NCBI GenBank assembly: GCA_905235155.1
Contig: CAJOKJ010000011.1
Location: forward strand, 62,001 to 126,000
Source of the DNA: Candidatus Gastranaerophilales bacterium
GTDB taxonomy: Bacteria; Cyanobacteriota; Vampirovibrionia; Gastranaerophilales; Gastranaerophilaceae
Length of the DNA stretch: 64,000 nt
Direction of reading: 5' to 3'
Of this stretch, positions 9,553 through 18,822 are shown piece after piece (position 1 is the first letter of the stretch; each line of letters begins with the position of its first letter). Below the pieces are notes generated by a model that made no database searches, was not told where the DNA came from, and saw only the letters and a program-made list of their open reading frames with translations. The position numbers and the translations under genes were made by a program.

Positions 9553-10523
9553 ATAAAGAGAATAAAGTAAAAATTTTAATAGCATATCATAAACCTTCTG
9601 TATTGCTAAAAAATGAATTGTATATACCAATACATGTAGGAAGAAGTGTTGCAACACAGAAAAGTAAAGACGGTCTGCTTACCAAAAAAGATTACAAATG
9701 GTTAATGAAAAACCTTGTTGGTGATGATACTGGCGAAAATATTTCATTATTAAATCGTTATTTATGTGAATTGACTGCATTATATTGGGCTTGGAAAAAC
9801 TATGATAAAATTGGTAATCCTGATTATATAGGACTTATGCATTATCGTAGGCATTTAATTTTTAATGCAAAAGATATCAAGGATTTCAAAAAACATCGTA
9901 TTTTTGATTGTTACAAGTTTGCTGATTTTAGAGATTTATATGGCAAAAATGGTTGTGAAGAACTTGATGATATTTATAATCTAATTTCAAAGTATGATAT
10001 TATACATGCTGAAACAATAAAGCACACGCAAACTGTTAGAGAACAGTTTGCAGGACTTAAAAGAGTTCCTTTTTGCTTAAATCCTAAAATTTTTGATAAT
10101 GTAATATTTAGAATAAAACGGGATAAACCTGAATATGTGCCTGCTATGGAATTATATTTAGAACAAAAGCAGCATTACTGGTTTAATTGTTTTATTATGT
10201 CAAAAGAATTATTCTTTGAATATGCAGATTTTGTATTTGATATTCTTTTAAAAGAACATGAAGTTATAAATTATGAAAATTATTCTGTTAGTGCAAAACG
10301 TTGTCTTGGATTTATATCTGAGAGATTATTAGGAATTTTTATAACAAAAAAAGTTATATTTGATGGTAAAACCATAAAACACTTACCTTTGGCATTTATT
10401 GAAAATACTGATAAATATCAGACTTTATACTTTAAAAAATTTTTAAACAAATTAAAAATATTAATAAATAAAATAAAGCGTGTAAATTTTTTAATCAAAT
10501 ATATTTTGGTAACTTTAGACTAA
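9549..10523 (+). CDS. DUF4422-type glycosyltransferase
   Basis: ILIAYHKPS...IHVGRSVA...GENISLLNRYLCELTALYWAWKNY...YIGLMHYRRHLIF. Confidence 0.85.
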   Translation: MNKENKVKILIAYHKPSVLLKNELYIPIHVGRSVATQKSKDGLLTKKDYKWLMKNLVGDDTGENISLLNRYLCELTALYWAWKNYDKIGNPDYIGLMHYRRHLIFNAKDIKDFKKHRIFDCYKFADFRDLYGKNGCEELDDIYNLISKYDIIHAETIKHTQTVREQFAGLKRVPFCLNPKIFDNVIFRIKRDKPEYVPAMELYLEQKQHYWFNCFIMSKELFFEYADFVFDILLKEHEVINYENYSVSAKRCLGFISERLLGIFITKKVIFDGKTIKHLPLAFIENTDKYQTLYFKKFLNKLKILINKIKRVNFLIKYILVTLD

Positions 10524-10552
10524 TATTAAATTTAGTGTGTTATTATTATTAT

Positions 10553-11665
10553 ATGAAAAATATTGTAGTTGGTGCAGGGCTGACAGGTTCTGTTATAGCA
10601 AATTTAATAGCAAATAAATTAGGCGAAAAAGTTACCGTAATTGACAAAAACAATTTTGTCGGCGGTAATATTAATGATTATGTTGACGAACAAACTAAAA
10701 TCCACGTTCATCGCTTTGGTCCGCACATTTTTCATACTAATTCAGAAAGAGTTTGGAATTACTTATCTCATTTCACTGACTGGCATGAGTACTCTTTTGA
10801 ACCAAATGTAGTTATCGAAGGTCAAAAAGTAACTCTGCCATTTAACTTAAACACAATAAAACAATGCTTTGACGAGCAAACCGCTGAAAAATATATAAAA
10901 AAACTTGTCGAAACATACGGAATGGAGCATAAAATTCCGATTTTAGAACTTAAACAAACGAATGACGAAGATTTAAAATTTATTGCAGATTTTGTTTATA
11001 AATATGTATTTGAGGGTTATACCGTTAAACAGTGGGGCTTAAAACCGGAAGAAATCGACCCGTCTATTACGGCAAGAGTTCCTGTATTCATAAGTTATGA
11101 CAACAGATATTTTCAAGACAAGTATCAAGCCATACCCAAAAATGGCTATACTGAAATGGTTAAAAATATTCTTAATCACAAAAATATTGAAGTACGTCTG
11201 AATACAAAATATCAAGATTTAACAGAAAATTTTGACAGAATTTTCTATACCGGCTCTATTGACGAATTTTTTAATTACAAATACGGAATGTTACCGTACA
11301 GAAGTCTTACTTTTGATATTGAAACGCTTGATTGTGAATATTATCAGCCAACCGCTATGGTAAATTATCCTTGCGATAACGATTATACAAGAATAACAGA
11401 ACATAAATATTTTTTGAATGAACAATCAGAAAAAACAGTTATTTCAAAAGAGTATTCACAAGCATTTGAGCTTGGAAAAAACGAAAGATATTATCCGATA
11501 AAAAATGATGAAAATGCAAATTTATACGAAAAATATTTAAATGACACAAAGCAACTAAAAAATACCTACTTTTTAGGCAGGCTTGGTGCATATAAATATT
11601 ACAACATGGATCAAGCGGTACTTGCAGCACTAGAGTTCTTTGATAACTTCAATAACTCTATCTAA
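10553..11665 (+). CDS. glf: UDP-galactopyranose mutase
   Basis: NIVVGAGLTGSVIANLIA...NDYVDEQTKIHVHRFGPHIFHTNSERVWNYL...; likely start is the internal ATG at 10553. Confidence 0.95.
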   Translation: MKNIVVGAGLTGSVIANLIANKLGEKVTVIDKNNFVGGNINDYVDEQTKIHVHRFGPHIFHTNSERVWNYLSHFTDWHEYSFEPNVVIEGQKVTLPFNLNTIKQCFDEQTAEKYIKKLVETYGMEHKIPILELKQTNDEDLKFIADFVYKYVFEGYTVKQWGLKPEEIDPSITARVPVFISYDNRYFQDKYQAIPKNGYTEMVKNILNHKNIEVRLNTKYQDLTENFDRIFYTGSIDEFFNYKYGMLPYRSLTFDIETLDCEYYQPTAMVNYPCDNDYTRITEHKYFLNEQSEKTVISKEYSQAFELGKNERYYPIKNDENANLYEKYLNDTKQLKNTYFLGRLGAYKYYNMDQAVLAALEFFDNFNNSI

Positions 11666-12846
11666 CGCACCTTGATTTGCTTCAAATACGTTTTTGCAAT
11701 CTTCGCAGCACTTGTTATAAAAATCTCTATCAGAAAGCAGTTTCCGCATATATTCTTCAAGTTCTTGTGCATCTGCAACAAGTTTTGCCGCATTTGTTTG
11801 GGTTAGGAGTGCAAATATATCTTTAAAATTATGAATACATTTGCCTGAAATTACGGGCTTTTCAAATACTGTCGCTTCAAGCGGGTTATGTCCGCCTGTT
11901 TTGTTAAAACTTCCGCCCATAATCGCAAAATGGCACAATGAATAGGCTTTTCCAAGTTCTCCCATTGTATCAAGCATTATAATTTCTTTGTCGTCAAATT
12001 TATCACCTTTAGAACGCAGTCCCCATTTTAATCCTGTTTTTTCAATCAATTTTTTTACAGCTTCGTGTCTTTCCGGGTGTCTTGGTGCAACAAGAAGTTT
12101 TGCGTCAGGAAATTCTTTTTTAATATGCTCAAAAACAGGAATAATTAACTCGTCTTCTGTTGAATGTGTGCTTCCTGCAATTATTATACGACCTTGTCCT
12201 AAATCAAAATCACAATCTTTGCGGGAAATGTCAAATTTTAAATTGCCCATAACTGTTGTTGTTTCAGGGTTAGCACCTATTGAAATCAGTTTTTGATTGT
12301 CTTGTTCGGATTGGGTTAAAATTCTTGTGTAGTTGCGTAAAACAGGCTTGAAAAAGAACGACAGTTTTTTATAACTGTTATAAGTTCTGTCTGAAATTCT
12401 GCCGTTTATAATTAGTAAATTTATTCCTCTGTTTTTAACAAGTCTTGCAAAATTAGGCCATAACTCTGTTTCTGCTACAATTATTGTCTTTGGATTAACC
12501 TTGTTCAAAAAATGACCTATACAAAACGGAAAATCAAACGGAAAATAGGTTATAAAATCAGCAACATCTTCTAATTTTTTCTTGGCAATTTCTTGTCCTG
12601 TTTTGGTTCCTGTGCAAACAACAATTTTATTATTAAAAGTTTCTTTGGTTTAATAAGGTTTTCTAAAGCAATAACTTCACCAACAGAAACTCCGTAAAAT
12701 ACTATTGAATCTTTTAATTCAGGTGCATCAAAATATCCGCATTTTGTTTTAAATCCGTGTATTAATTTTGGTTTAAAAATTCCTGCAATAAGCCAAAATG
12801 GTAAGATTAAGATAAATAAAATTGTTGAAAAAAAGCCATATATCAT
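11630..12846 (-). pseudogene. waaA: 3-deoxy-D-manno-octulosonic acid (Kdo) transferase, frameshifted near 12646-12654
   Basis: N-terminal part (12571-12846) ...IVFYGVSVGEVIALENLIK then shifts to the frame TKETFNNKIVVCTGTKTGQEIAKKKLEDVADFITYFPFDFPF...NKVNPKTIIVAETELWPN; consistent with one missing base. Confidence 0.88.
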
Positions 12847-12872
12847 AATATAATTATCTTACCACGAACATT

Positions 12873-12878
12873 TATAAT
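12873..12878 (+). promoter_or_regulatory. Putative -10 box of the 23-aa toxin-like gene
   Basis: TATAAT; no good -35; predicted TSS about 12885. Confidence 0.45.
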
Positions 12879-12953
12879 TAAATACAAGGGGCGACCGCAT
12901 CTCCTACGCACGACAAACATTACTGAAAGATGGTGAAAGGAGGTGAAAACTAC

Positions 12954-13025
12954 ATGAAAAACAAAATAAAAATTGCTATAACGGTAATTATAGCAATTTT
13001 ACAAATCATTTTGTTGAGTTTGTAG
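12954..13025 (+). CDS. Small hydrophobic type I toxin-like peptide (23 aa)
   Basis: MKNKIKIAITVIIAILQIILLSL*, preceded by AAAGGAGGTGA; below ORF-track length cut-off. Confidence 0.7.
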   Translation: MKNKIKIAITVIIAILQIILLSL

Positions 13026-13068
13026 GGGGTCTGAAAAGGCTGTTTGACCGAACAGCCACCCTCTGTAT
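12958..13068 (-). ncRNA. Predicted convergent antisense RNA (antitoxin candidate) overlapping the toxin-like ORF
   Basis: Minus-strand promoter TTGAAA (13101-13096) N16 TGTTATAAT (-10 at 13079-13074); ends at 12-bp stem AAAATTGCTATA/TATAGCAATTTT followed by TATTTTGTTTTTC. Confidence 0.6.
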
Positions 13069-13073
13069 ATGTC

Positions 13074-13101
13074 ATTATAACATATTTTTATAAAATTTCA
13101 A
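13074..13101 (-). promoter_or_regulatory. Strong sigma70-like promoter for antisense RNA
   Basis: TTGAAA-16 nt-TATAAT with extended -10 TGn. Confidence 0.65.
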
Positions 13102-13131
13102 GTGTAATGGATATAAAGAAAGGTAGGAAAA

Positions 13132-14274
13132 ATGAAAGACAAGAATTTTTTAATGATACCGGGCCCTACACCTGTTCCTGAAAGTGTATTGCTTGCAATG
13201 GCAAAACATCCGATAGGACACAGAAGCAGCGAGTTCTCAAAAGTTTTGGAAGAAGTTTATACAAATTTAAAATACGTGTTCCAAACTGAAAATGATGTAT
13301 TTATGTTTGCATCAAGCGGTACAGGTGCAATGGATGCAGCGATTTCAAACCTTGTAAACGAAGGTGATGATGTTTTATCGCTTGTTTTGGGTAATTTTGG
13401 AAAACGCTGGGCAAAAATTGCGGCAGGATACGGTGCTAATGTTGATACTATTGAGGTTAATGCGGGAGAAGTTATTAATCCTGAAGATGTTAGAAAAAAA
13501 TTACAGGAAAAAAATTATAAAGTAGTTACTTTAACACATTCTGAAACTTCAACCGGTGCTAAAAATGATGTTGAGGCAATTTGCAAAATTATAAGAGAAA
13601 CAGGTGCAATATCTGTTGTTGACGGGGTTACAAGTGTTACGGCAATGGATGTAAAACCTGATGAATGGGGAATTGATGTTTTAGTTTCAGGTTCTCAAAA
13701 AGGATTTATGATTCCTCCCGGACTTGCCTTTTTAACAGTTAATGAAAAGGCTTGGAAAGTTCACGAACAATGTAAACACCCTAGTTTTTATTTTAGTTGG
13801 GATGCACACAGAAAATCAGTAAGAGAAAACTCAACTCCATATACTGCGGCTGTAAACCTTATTTTTGCACTGCAAGAAGCGTTGAGAATGATTAAAGATG
13901 AAGGCTTGGAAAATATTTTTGCACGCCACGAAAGATTGGCACTTGGTTTAAGGCATTCTCTAAGAGCAATGGGACTTGAATTGCTTGTGAAAGAAGATAA
14001 AAACGCAAGTTATTCAATAACATCAGTTCTTCCGCCTGAAAATATTTCTGTTCCTGATATAAGAAGTCATTTGAACAAAGATTTTGATATTGTAGTTGCA
14101 AACGGTCAAAACGATTTGAAAGACAAAATTTTTAGAATGGGTACATTAGGCTTTGTATCGGATAGAGATTTGCTGACGGCAGTTTCTTCTTTAGAAACAG
14201 TATTAGCAAGACTTGGCTACAAATTTGAAGTTGGAATTGGTACAAAAACCGCTATTGAATGGTTGAATAAGTAG
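13132..14274 (+). CDS. Class V aminotransferase (alanine-glyoxylate / serine-pyruvate aminotransferase type)
   Basis: MIPGPTPVPESVLLAMAKHPIGHRS...VDGVTSVTAMDVKPDEWGIDVLVSGSQKGFMIPPGLAF. Confidence 0.93.
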   Translation: MKDKNFLMIPGPTPVPESVLLAMAKHPIGHRSSEFSKVLEEVYTNLKYVFQTENDVFMFASSGTGAMDAAISNLVNEGDDVLSLVLGNFGKRWAKIAAGYGANVDTIEVNAGEVINPEDVRKKLQEKNYKVVTLTHSETSTGAKNDVEAICKIIRETGAISVVDGVTSVTAMDVKPDEWGIDVLVSGSQKGFMIPPGLAFLTVNEKAWKVHEQCKHPSFYFSWDAHRKSVRENSTPYTAAVNLIFALQEALRMIKDEGLENIFARHERLALGLRHSLRAMGLELLVKEDKNASYSITSVLPPENISVPDIRSHLNKDFDIVVANGQNDLKDKIFRMGTLGFVSDRDLLTAVSSLETVLARLGYKFEVGIGTKTAIEWLNK

Positions 14275-14339
14275 ACAAATATGATGACAACGAACTCAAA
14301 AGTGCATTAATATATCTAATAATAAAAGCTAGTAAAGAT

Positions 14340-14375
14340 AAGGCGGATTTTTATTAAAAATCTGCCTTGTTTTTA
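14340..14375. terminator. Intrinsic terminator-like hairpin
   Basis: AAGGCGGATTTTTA/TAAAAATCTGCCTT followed by GTTTTT. Confidence 0.75.
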
Positions 14376-14386
14376 TTATTATATTT

Positions 14387-14665
14387 CTAAATATTATGCA
14401 TTTTATCAAAAATTTCTTTTTTCTGAATCCAAATTTCCATTCCAAGTTCGTTTGCCTTATCCAGCAAAGCTTGTTTTAGTTCCTTAAACGTACTTGTAGA
14501 ATTTGATATATCTCCAAGTAAAAACATTACAAATTGACCTTGCATCAGAGTTTGCTTGATATCTTCAATGTTTACGTTAAATTCTGTCAAAACTGTTGTA
14601 AATTTCATTACTATTCCGACTTGGTCTTGTCCTGATATTGTAACTATGATTTTTTGTCCGTCCAT
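14387..14665 (-). CDS. ACT-domain protein
   Basis: MDGQKIIVTISGQDQVGIVMKFTTVLTEFNVNIEDIKQTLMQGQFVMFLLGDI; internal start avoids overlap with the divergent gene. Confidence 0.87.
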   Translation of the reverse strand: MDGQKIIVTISGQDQVGIVMKFTTVLTEFNVNIEDIKQTLMQGQFVMFLLGDISNSTSTFKELKQALLDKANELGMEIWIQKKEIFDKMHNI

Positions 14666-14728
14666 TATTTCACCTTGTTTAAATCCATAACTTATGATAA
14701 AATGATAACACAAATATCGGGAGTTTTA

Positions 14729-15745
14729 ATGAAAATTTTAGTTGTTGATGATAATACCACTAATTTGAAAATTCTGTCTATGCTTTTGTCAAAAGACGGT
14801 TATGACGTAAAAACAGCAAATGCAAAAGACAGTGCAATAGATAAAATGTCTAATTCAATTGATTTGGTCGTTATTGATGCAACAGATACAAAAGGTTATG
14901 AAACTTGCAAGGCTATAAAAAGTATTAATGAATATAAAGATACTCCTATAATTCTTATTTCAAGAGAATCAAGAACTGATGATATTGTAAAAGCATTTGC
15001 TTCAGGTGCAAGTGATTATATTTCTGCACCATTTAAACCTGAGGATGTCAGAAATCACGTAAAAACTCAACTCGAATTGAAAAAATTACAAAATAATTCA
15101 GATGTTCAAAAAATTACGGATTCGCAAATTGAACAAATTTTTTCACTTGCTCAATCTGCTCAGTCAAAAGATGATGATTCGGGAAAGCACTTGGAACGTA
15201 TTAAGAAATATTGTGTTGTGCTTGCAAAAGAACTTGCAAAACCGGTTTATAAGCAAACCATAACTCCTGAATTTATCAAAAATATTGAGCTTGCATCTCC
15301 TTTGCACGATATCGGTAAGGTAGGTATTCCGGATGAAATAGTTTTAAAACCCGATAAACTGACAGATGAAGAATTTGAGCAAATGAAACAGCATACTATT
15401 ATCGGATACAATATGCTTAAAGATGTTTACGAGCAATTTGACGGAAACAGTTTTATCAAAATGGCAATGAATATTGCTCGTTATCATCACGAAAGATATG
15501 ACGGACTGGGTTATCCTGACGGATTAAAAAAGCAGGATATTCCGCTTGAAGCACGTATTATGGCAGTTGCAGATGTATATGATGCTCTAAGATGCCAAAA
15601 ACCATATCACGATTCACTCTCTCACGAAAAAAGTTTTGAAGTTATAAAAGGCGGCAGAGAGCTTCAATTCGATTATTTAATCGTTAAGGCACTAAAAAAA
15701 GTTCACAGAGATTTTGAAAAAATTTGGGATGAATTACCTGATTAA
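14729..15745 (+). CDS. Response regulator with HD-GYP output domain (putative c-di-GMP phosphodiesterase)
   Basis: Receiver MKILVVDDN...LVVIDATD; HDIGKVGIPDEIVLKPDKLT...HHERYDGLGYPDGL. Confidence 0.93.
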   Translation: MKILVVDDNTTNLKILSMLLSKDGYDVKTANAKDSAIDKMSNSIDLVVIDATDTKGYETCKAIKSINEYKDTPIILISRESRTDDIVKAFASGASDYISAPFKPEDVRNHVKTQLELKKLQNNSDVQKITDSQIEQIFSLAQSAQSKDDDSGKHLERIKKYCVVLAKELAKPVYKQTITPEFIKNIELASPLHDIGKVGIPDEIVLKPDKLTDEEFEQMKQHTIIGYNMLKDVYEQFDGNSFIKMAMNIARYHHERYDGLGYPDGLKKQDIPLEARIMAVADVYDALRCQKPYHDSLSHEKSFEVIKGGRELQFDYLIVKALKKVHRDFEKIWDELPD

Positions 15746-15807
15746 AAATTTTGGCAAATATATACGTGTTTTCACTAAATAACACTCAAGCGGTAATGCT
15801 GAAATTT

Positions 15808-17346
15808 TTAAACTCTTTCTTTGTCCAATTTTGCAAACCATTTTTTATTAAACGCATAAGCGATATTGTGTCGTTTTGCATATTCGCATAAATCACGTTT
15901 AATTTCGGGTGCTAAAAAGTACATTGTTATAATGTTAGGCACTGACATTGAAATCATCATTGCATCCGTAATGTTAATTACAGAACGTAAGTTCATAACG
16001 GAACCGATTATAACAAATCCGCAATATGCCAGTTGGAAAATAATAGTTCTTTTATAACCTTCACCAAATAAAAAGTTCCACGCTTTTTGTCCGTAATAAG
16101 CCCAAGAAATTAATGTTGATAATCCGAATAAAACTACAACAACTGCCAAAATGTAAGGGAAGAATGAAATTACCGAAGAAAATGCTTTGGAAGTCATTTG
16201 AATACCTGTAATACTTCCTTGAACTACGTGATAATTATCAGTAATTGTTATTACAAAAGCAGTTAATAAGCACAACATACCTGTTAAAAAAGGTTCAATA
16301 AGTGATACAAAACCTTGAGAAACAGGTTCATTTGTTTTAACCGTAGCATAAGCGATAGGTGCAGAACCTGTACCTGCTTCATTACATTGAACAGAACGTC
16401 TTAAACCCATAATGATTGTACCAAATATACCGCCCGCAACAGCTTCAGGGAAAAAAGCCTGTTTTACAATGATTGCAATTGCATAAGGAATGTGAATAAT
16501 ATTTGCTAAAATTACAATTATTCCTGAAATTATATACAATGCACACATAAACGGAACAACTTTTTCGGTAACTTTTGCAATTCCTTTTATACCACCAACT
16601 ATAATCAATGCAACAATGACCGCAACAGTTAAGCCAATAATCCAATTTTGTCCGTAAAGAATACTGTTTTCCCCTCCTGTAATATTAACTATTTGCTGCG
16701 TAGCTTGATTAATTTGAATCATATTACCGCCTGTAATACCGCCAAAAATGCATAACCAAGCAAATATTACGGATAAAGGCTGACCAAGCCAGCGTAATTT
16801 TTTACGTGTTAAACCGTGTGCCATATAGTGCATAGGTCCGCCTGATATTGAACCGTCAAGGTTAAATCTTCTGTATTTTACAGCAAGAGAGGCTTCTACA
16901 AATTTTAAAGACATTCCGAAAATTGAGCCGATGAAAATCCAAAATGCCGCACCGGGTCCGCCTAAAGAAATAGCAATTGCAACCCCTGCAATACTTCCTA
17001 AACCGATAGTTCCCGATAATGCAGTTGCCAAAGCTTGAAATGATGAAACTTCTCCGTTTTTATCATCTTTTTCTGTTGGTTTTCTTAATATATCAATAGC
17101 GTGTTTAAATCCCCAAATAGCAATACCTCTGAGGTATAACGTGAAAAATATTCCTGCGAATAAAATCCAGAAAATTATTATTGGAACATCTGTTCCGCAA
17201 ATTGATACAGGAAAGAATATCCAGCCTGCAATTTTATCCGAAATCGGTGCTACATATTTATCAAGTGTTGCGTCAATATTAAAGGCATAACATTTCTGTT
17301 GTAATGATGCTAACAACACTAATATAGAAAACAAAATTTTATACAT
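15808..17346 (-). CDS. AGCS-family sodium:alanine/glycine symporter
   Basis: ATALSGTIGLGSIAGVAIAISLGGPGAAFWIFIGSIFGMSLKFVEASLAVKYR. Confidence 0.95.
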   Translation of the reverse strand: MYKILFSILVLLASLQQKCYAFNIDATLDKYVAPISDKIAGWIFFPVSICGTDVPIIIFWILFAGIFFTLYLRGIAIWGFKHAIDILRKPTEKDDKNGEVSSFQALATALSGTIGLGSIAGVAIAISLGGPGAAFWIFIGSIFGMSLKFVEASLAVKYRRFNLDGSISGGPMHYMAHGLTRKKLRWLGQPLSVIFAWLCIFGGITGGNMIQINQATQQIVNITGGENSILYGQNWIIGLTVAVIVALIIVGGIKGIAKVTEKVVPFMCALYIISGIIVILANIIHIPYAIAIIVKQAFFPEAVAGGIFGTIIMGLRRSVQCNEAGTGSAPIAYATVKTNEPVSQGFVSLIEPFLTGMLCLLTAFVITITDNYHVVQGSITGIQMTSKAFSSVISFFPYILAVVVVLFGLSTLISWAYYGQKAWNFLFGEGYKRTIIFQLAYCGFVIIGSVMNLRSVINITDAMMISMSVPNIITMYFLAPEIKRDLCEYAKRHNIAYAFNKKWFAKLDKERV

Positions 17347-17430
17347 TAAAATCCTAACTTCCTTTGTAAAAATAAGCAAAATGCTTGCGTACTATAATTA
17401 TAGCAAAAAGATATCCTTTACTTTTATCCT

Positions 17431-18486
17431 TTATATAATCTTTAATATATTTTCCAGATATTTTTCGGCACAATGTGCGGAATTATAGCAAGTAGCAGTG
17501 TTGTAACAATTTTGTAATATATTTTTTATATGATATTCATATAAATTTGAAATCTTATCTAAAACAATTTTGATATCTTCGGTATTTGGTTTTATTAAAA
17601 AACCGTTTTCTTCGTTTTTAATAATTCCGTCAATACCCTCGTTTTCTATGCCAACAGTAACACATCCGCAAGCCATAGCCTCTAAATATACCATTCCAAA
17701 GGTTTCGTTTATGCTTGGCAAAATAAAAATATCTGCGTTTTTCATTTCTTCAATAACTTTTGACTTTTCTAAATAACCGGTAAATTTAATATTTTTACCC
17801 GCAATTTTTTGTAATTTATCAAATTCTTTTCCCCCACCGATTACGGTGAGATTATATTTTTGTTCTTCGTTAATTACACGTATTAGTTTGTCTATATTTT
17901 TACGTTTAATTAAATTAGCACAAGTCAAAATGTTTTTTCGTGGATTATTTGTCCGAAGTATAGGTTCAAAATCTGTTCCGCTTTCACATAAAAAAGTTTT
18001 TTGGGCATATTGCGGATAGAGTTTTAAAAATTTGTTTTTCAAAACTTGGCTTCTGCACGCAATTCCGTCAGCATTTTGATATGCTTTTTCCATTTGTGAT
18101 TTAAAATAGACGGAATATATCGGATTAGTTAAAACTTCTATATCCGAAACATGAACCGCACAAATCTTTTTGCCCTGCAATTTGTTTGAAAAAATTATTC
18201 CTGACGGCATGTGTGCAACTATTACATCGTAATCAAACTTTGGAAGTTTTTTTGTTACATCAAACAAAAACGGTGTATGGTAATTTACATTATAAACACT
18301 GCCATATTGACCTGTTTTGTAAAAAGGCTTTTTTCTGAAGAAAGAATTTAACAAAAAGTTAGGCTTTAGTATACTGACCGTATGACCCATATTCTCCCAT
18401 TCTTTAACAAAATTATAAAGAGTTTTTGGAGTGTATTTTTCAGTTTCTTTGACAGGGTATAAATCAGTAACAAAAAGAATTCTCAT
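17431..18486 (-). CDS. Family 4 glycosyltransferase
   Basis: KNIDKLIRVI...TVIGGGKEFDKLQ...ADIFILPSINETFGMVYLEAMACGCVTVG. Confidence 0.92.
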   Translation of the reverse strand: MRILFVTDLYPVKETEKYTPKTLYNFVKEWENMGHTVSILKPNFLLNSFFRKKPFYKTGQYGSVYNVNYHTPFLFDVTKKLPKFDYDVIVAHMPSGIIFSNKLQGKKICAVHVSDIEVLTNPIYSVYFKSQMEKAYQNADGIACRSQVLKNKFLKLYPQYAQKTFLCESGTDFEPILRTNNPRKNILTCANLIKRKNIDKLIRVINEEQKYNLTVIGGGKEFDKLQKIAGKNIKFTGYLEKSKVIEEMKNADIFILPSINETFGMVYLEAMACGCVTVGIENEGIDGIIKNEENGFLIKPNTEDIKIVLDKISNLYEYHIKNILQNCYNTATCYNSAHCAEKYLENILKII

Positions 18487-18506
18487 AGAAAAATTCTATC
18501 ACAAAC

Positions 18507-18713
18507 TTAATTATCAGGTGTAAATTCTAAAATATCGTTAGGTGTACATTCCAAATAATTGCAAAGTTTATCAAGCTTTTCAAATTCAATACTTTTTATT
18601 TGATTATGATAAATTCTTTGGATAGTTGCATATCCAATATTAGTCATTCTGGCGATTTCTGACATTTTAATTCTTTTTCTACCCATTATTTCAGATAATT
18701 TATTTTTAATCAT
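18507..18713 (-). CDS. XRE/Cro-type HTH regulator
   Basis: MIKNKLSEIMGRKRIKMSEIARMTNIGYATIQRIYHNQIKSIEFEKLDKLCNYLECTPNDIL. Confidence 0.9.
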   Translation of the reverse strand: MIKNKLSEIMGRKRIKMSEIARMTNIGYATIQRIYHNQIKSIEFEKLDKLCNYLECTPNDILEFTPDN

Positions 18714-18744
18714 AAAGATTATTTTATTATATTTATCTGTAAGG

Positions 18745-18791
18745 TTGTATTTTATTCGCTAATCGTATATAATATTCGCATAGAGAATATT
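18745..18791 (+). promoter_or_regulatory. Promoter with overlapping palindromic operator between divergent HTH and hypothetical genes
   Basis: TTGTAT-N17-TATAAT (18745-18773) and AATATTC-N7-GAATATT (18771-18791). Confidence 0.6.
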
Positions 18792-18822
18792 ATTAGAAAT
18801 AAAACTTAAAGGAGTGGTAAAA

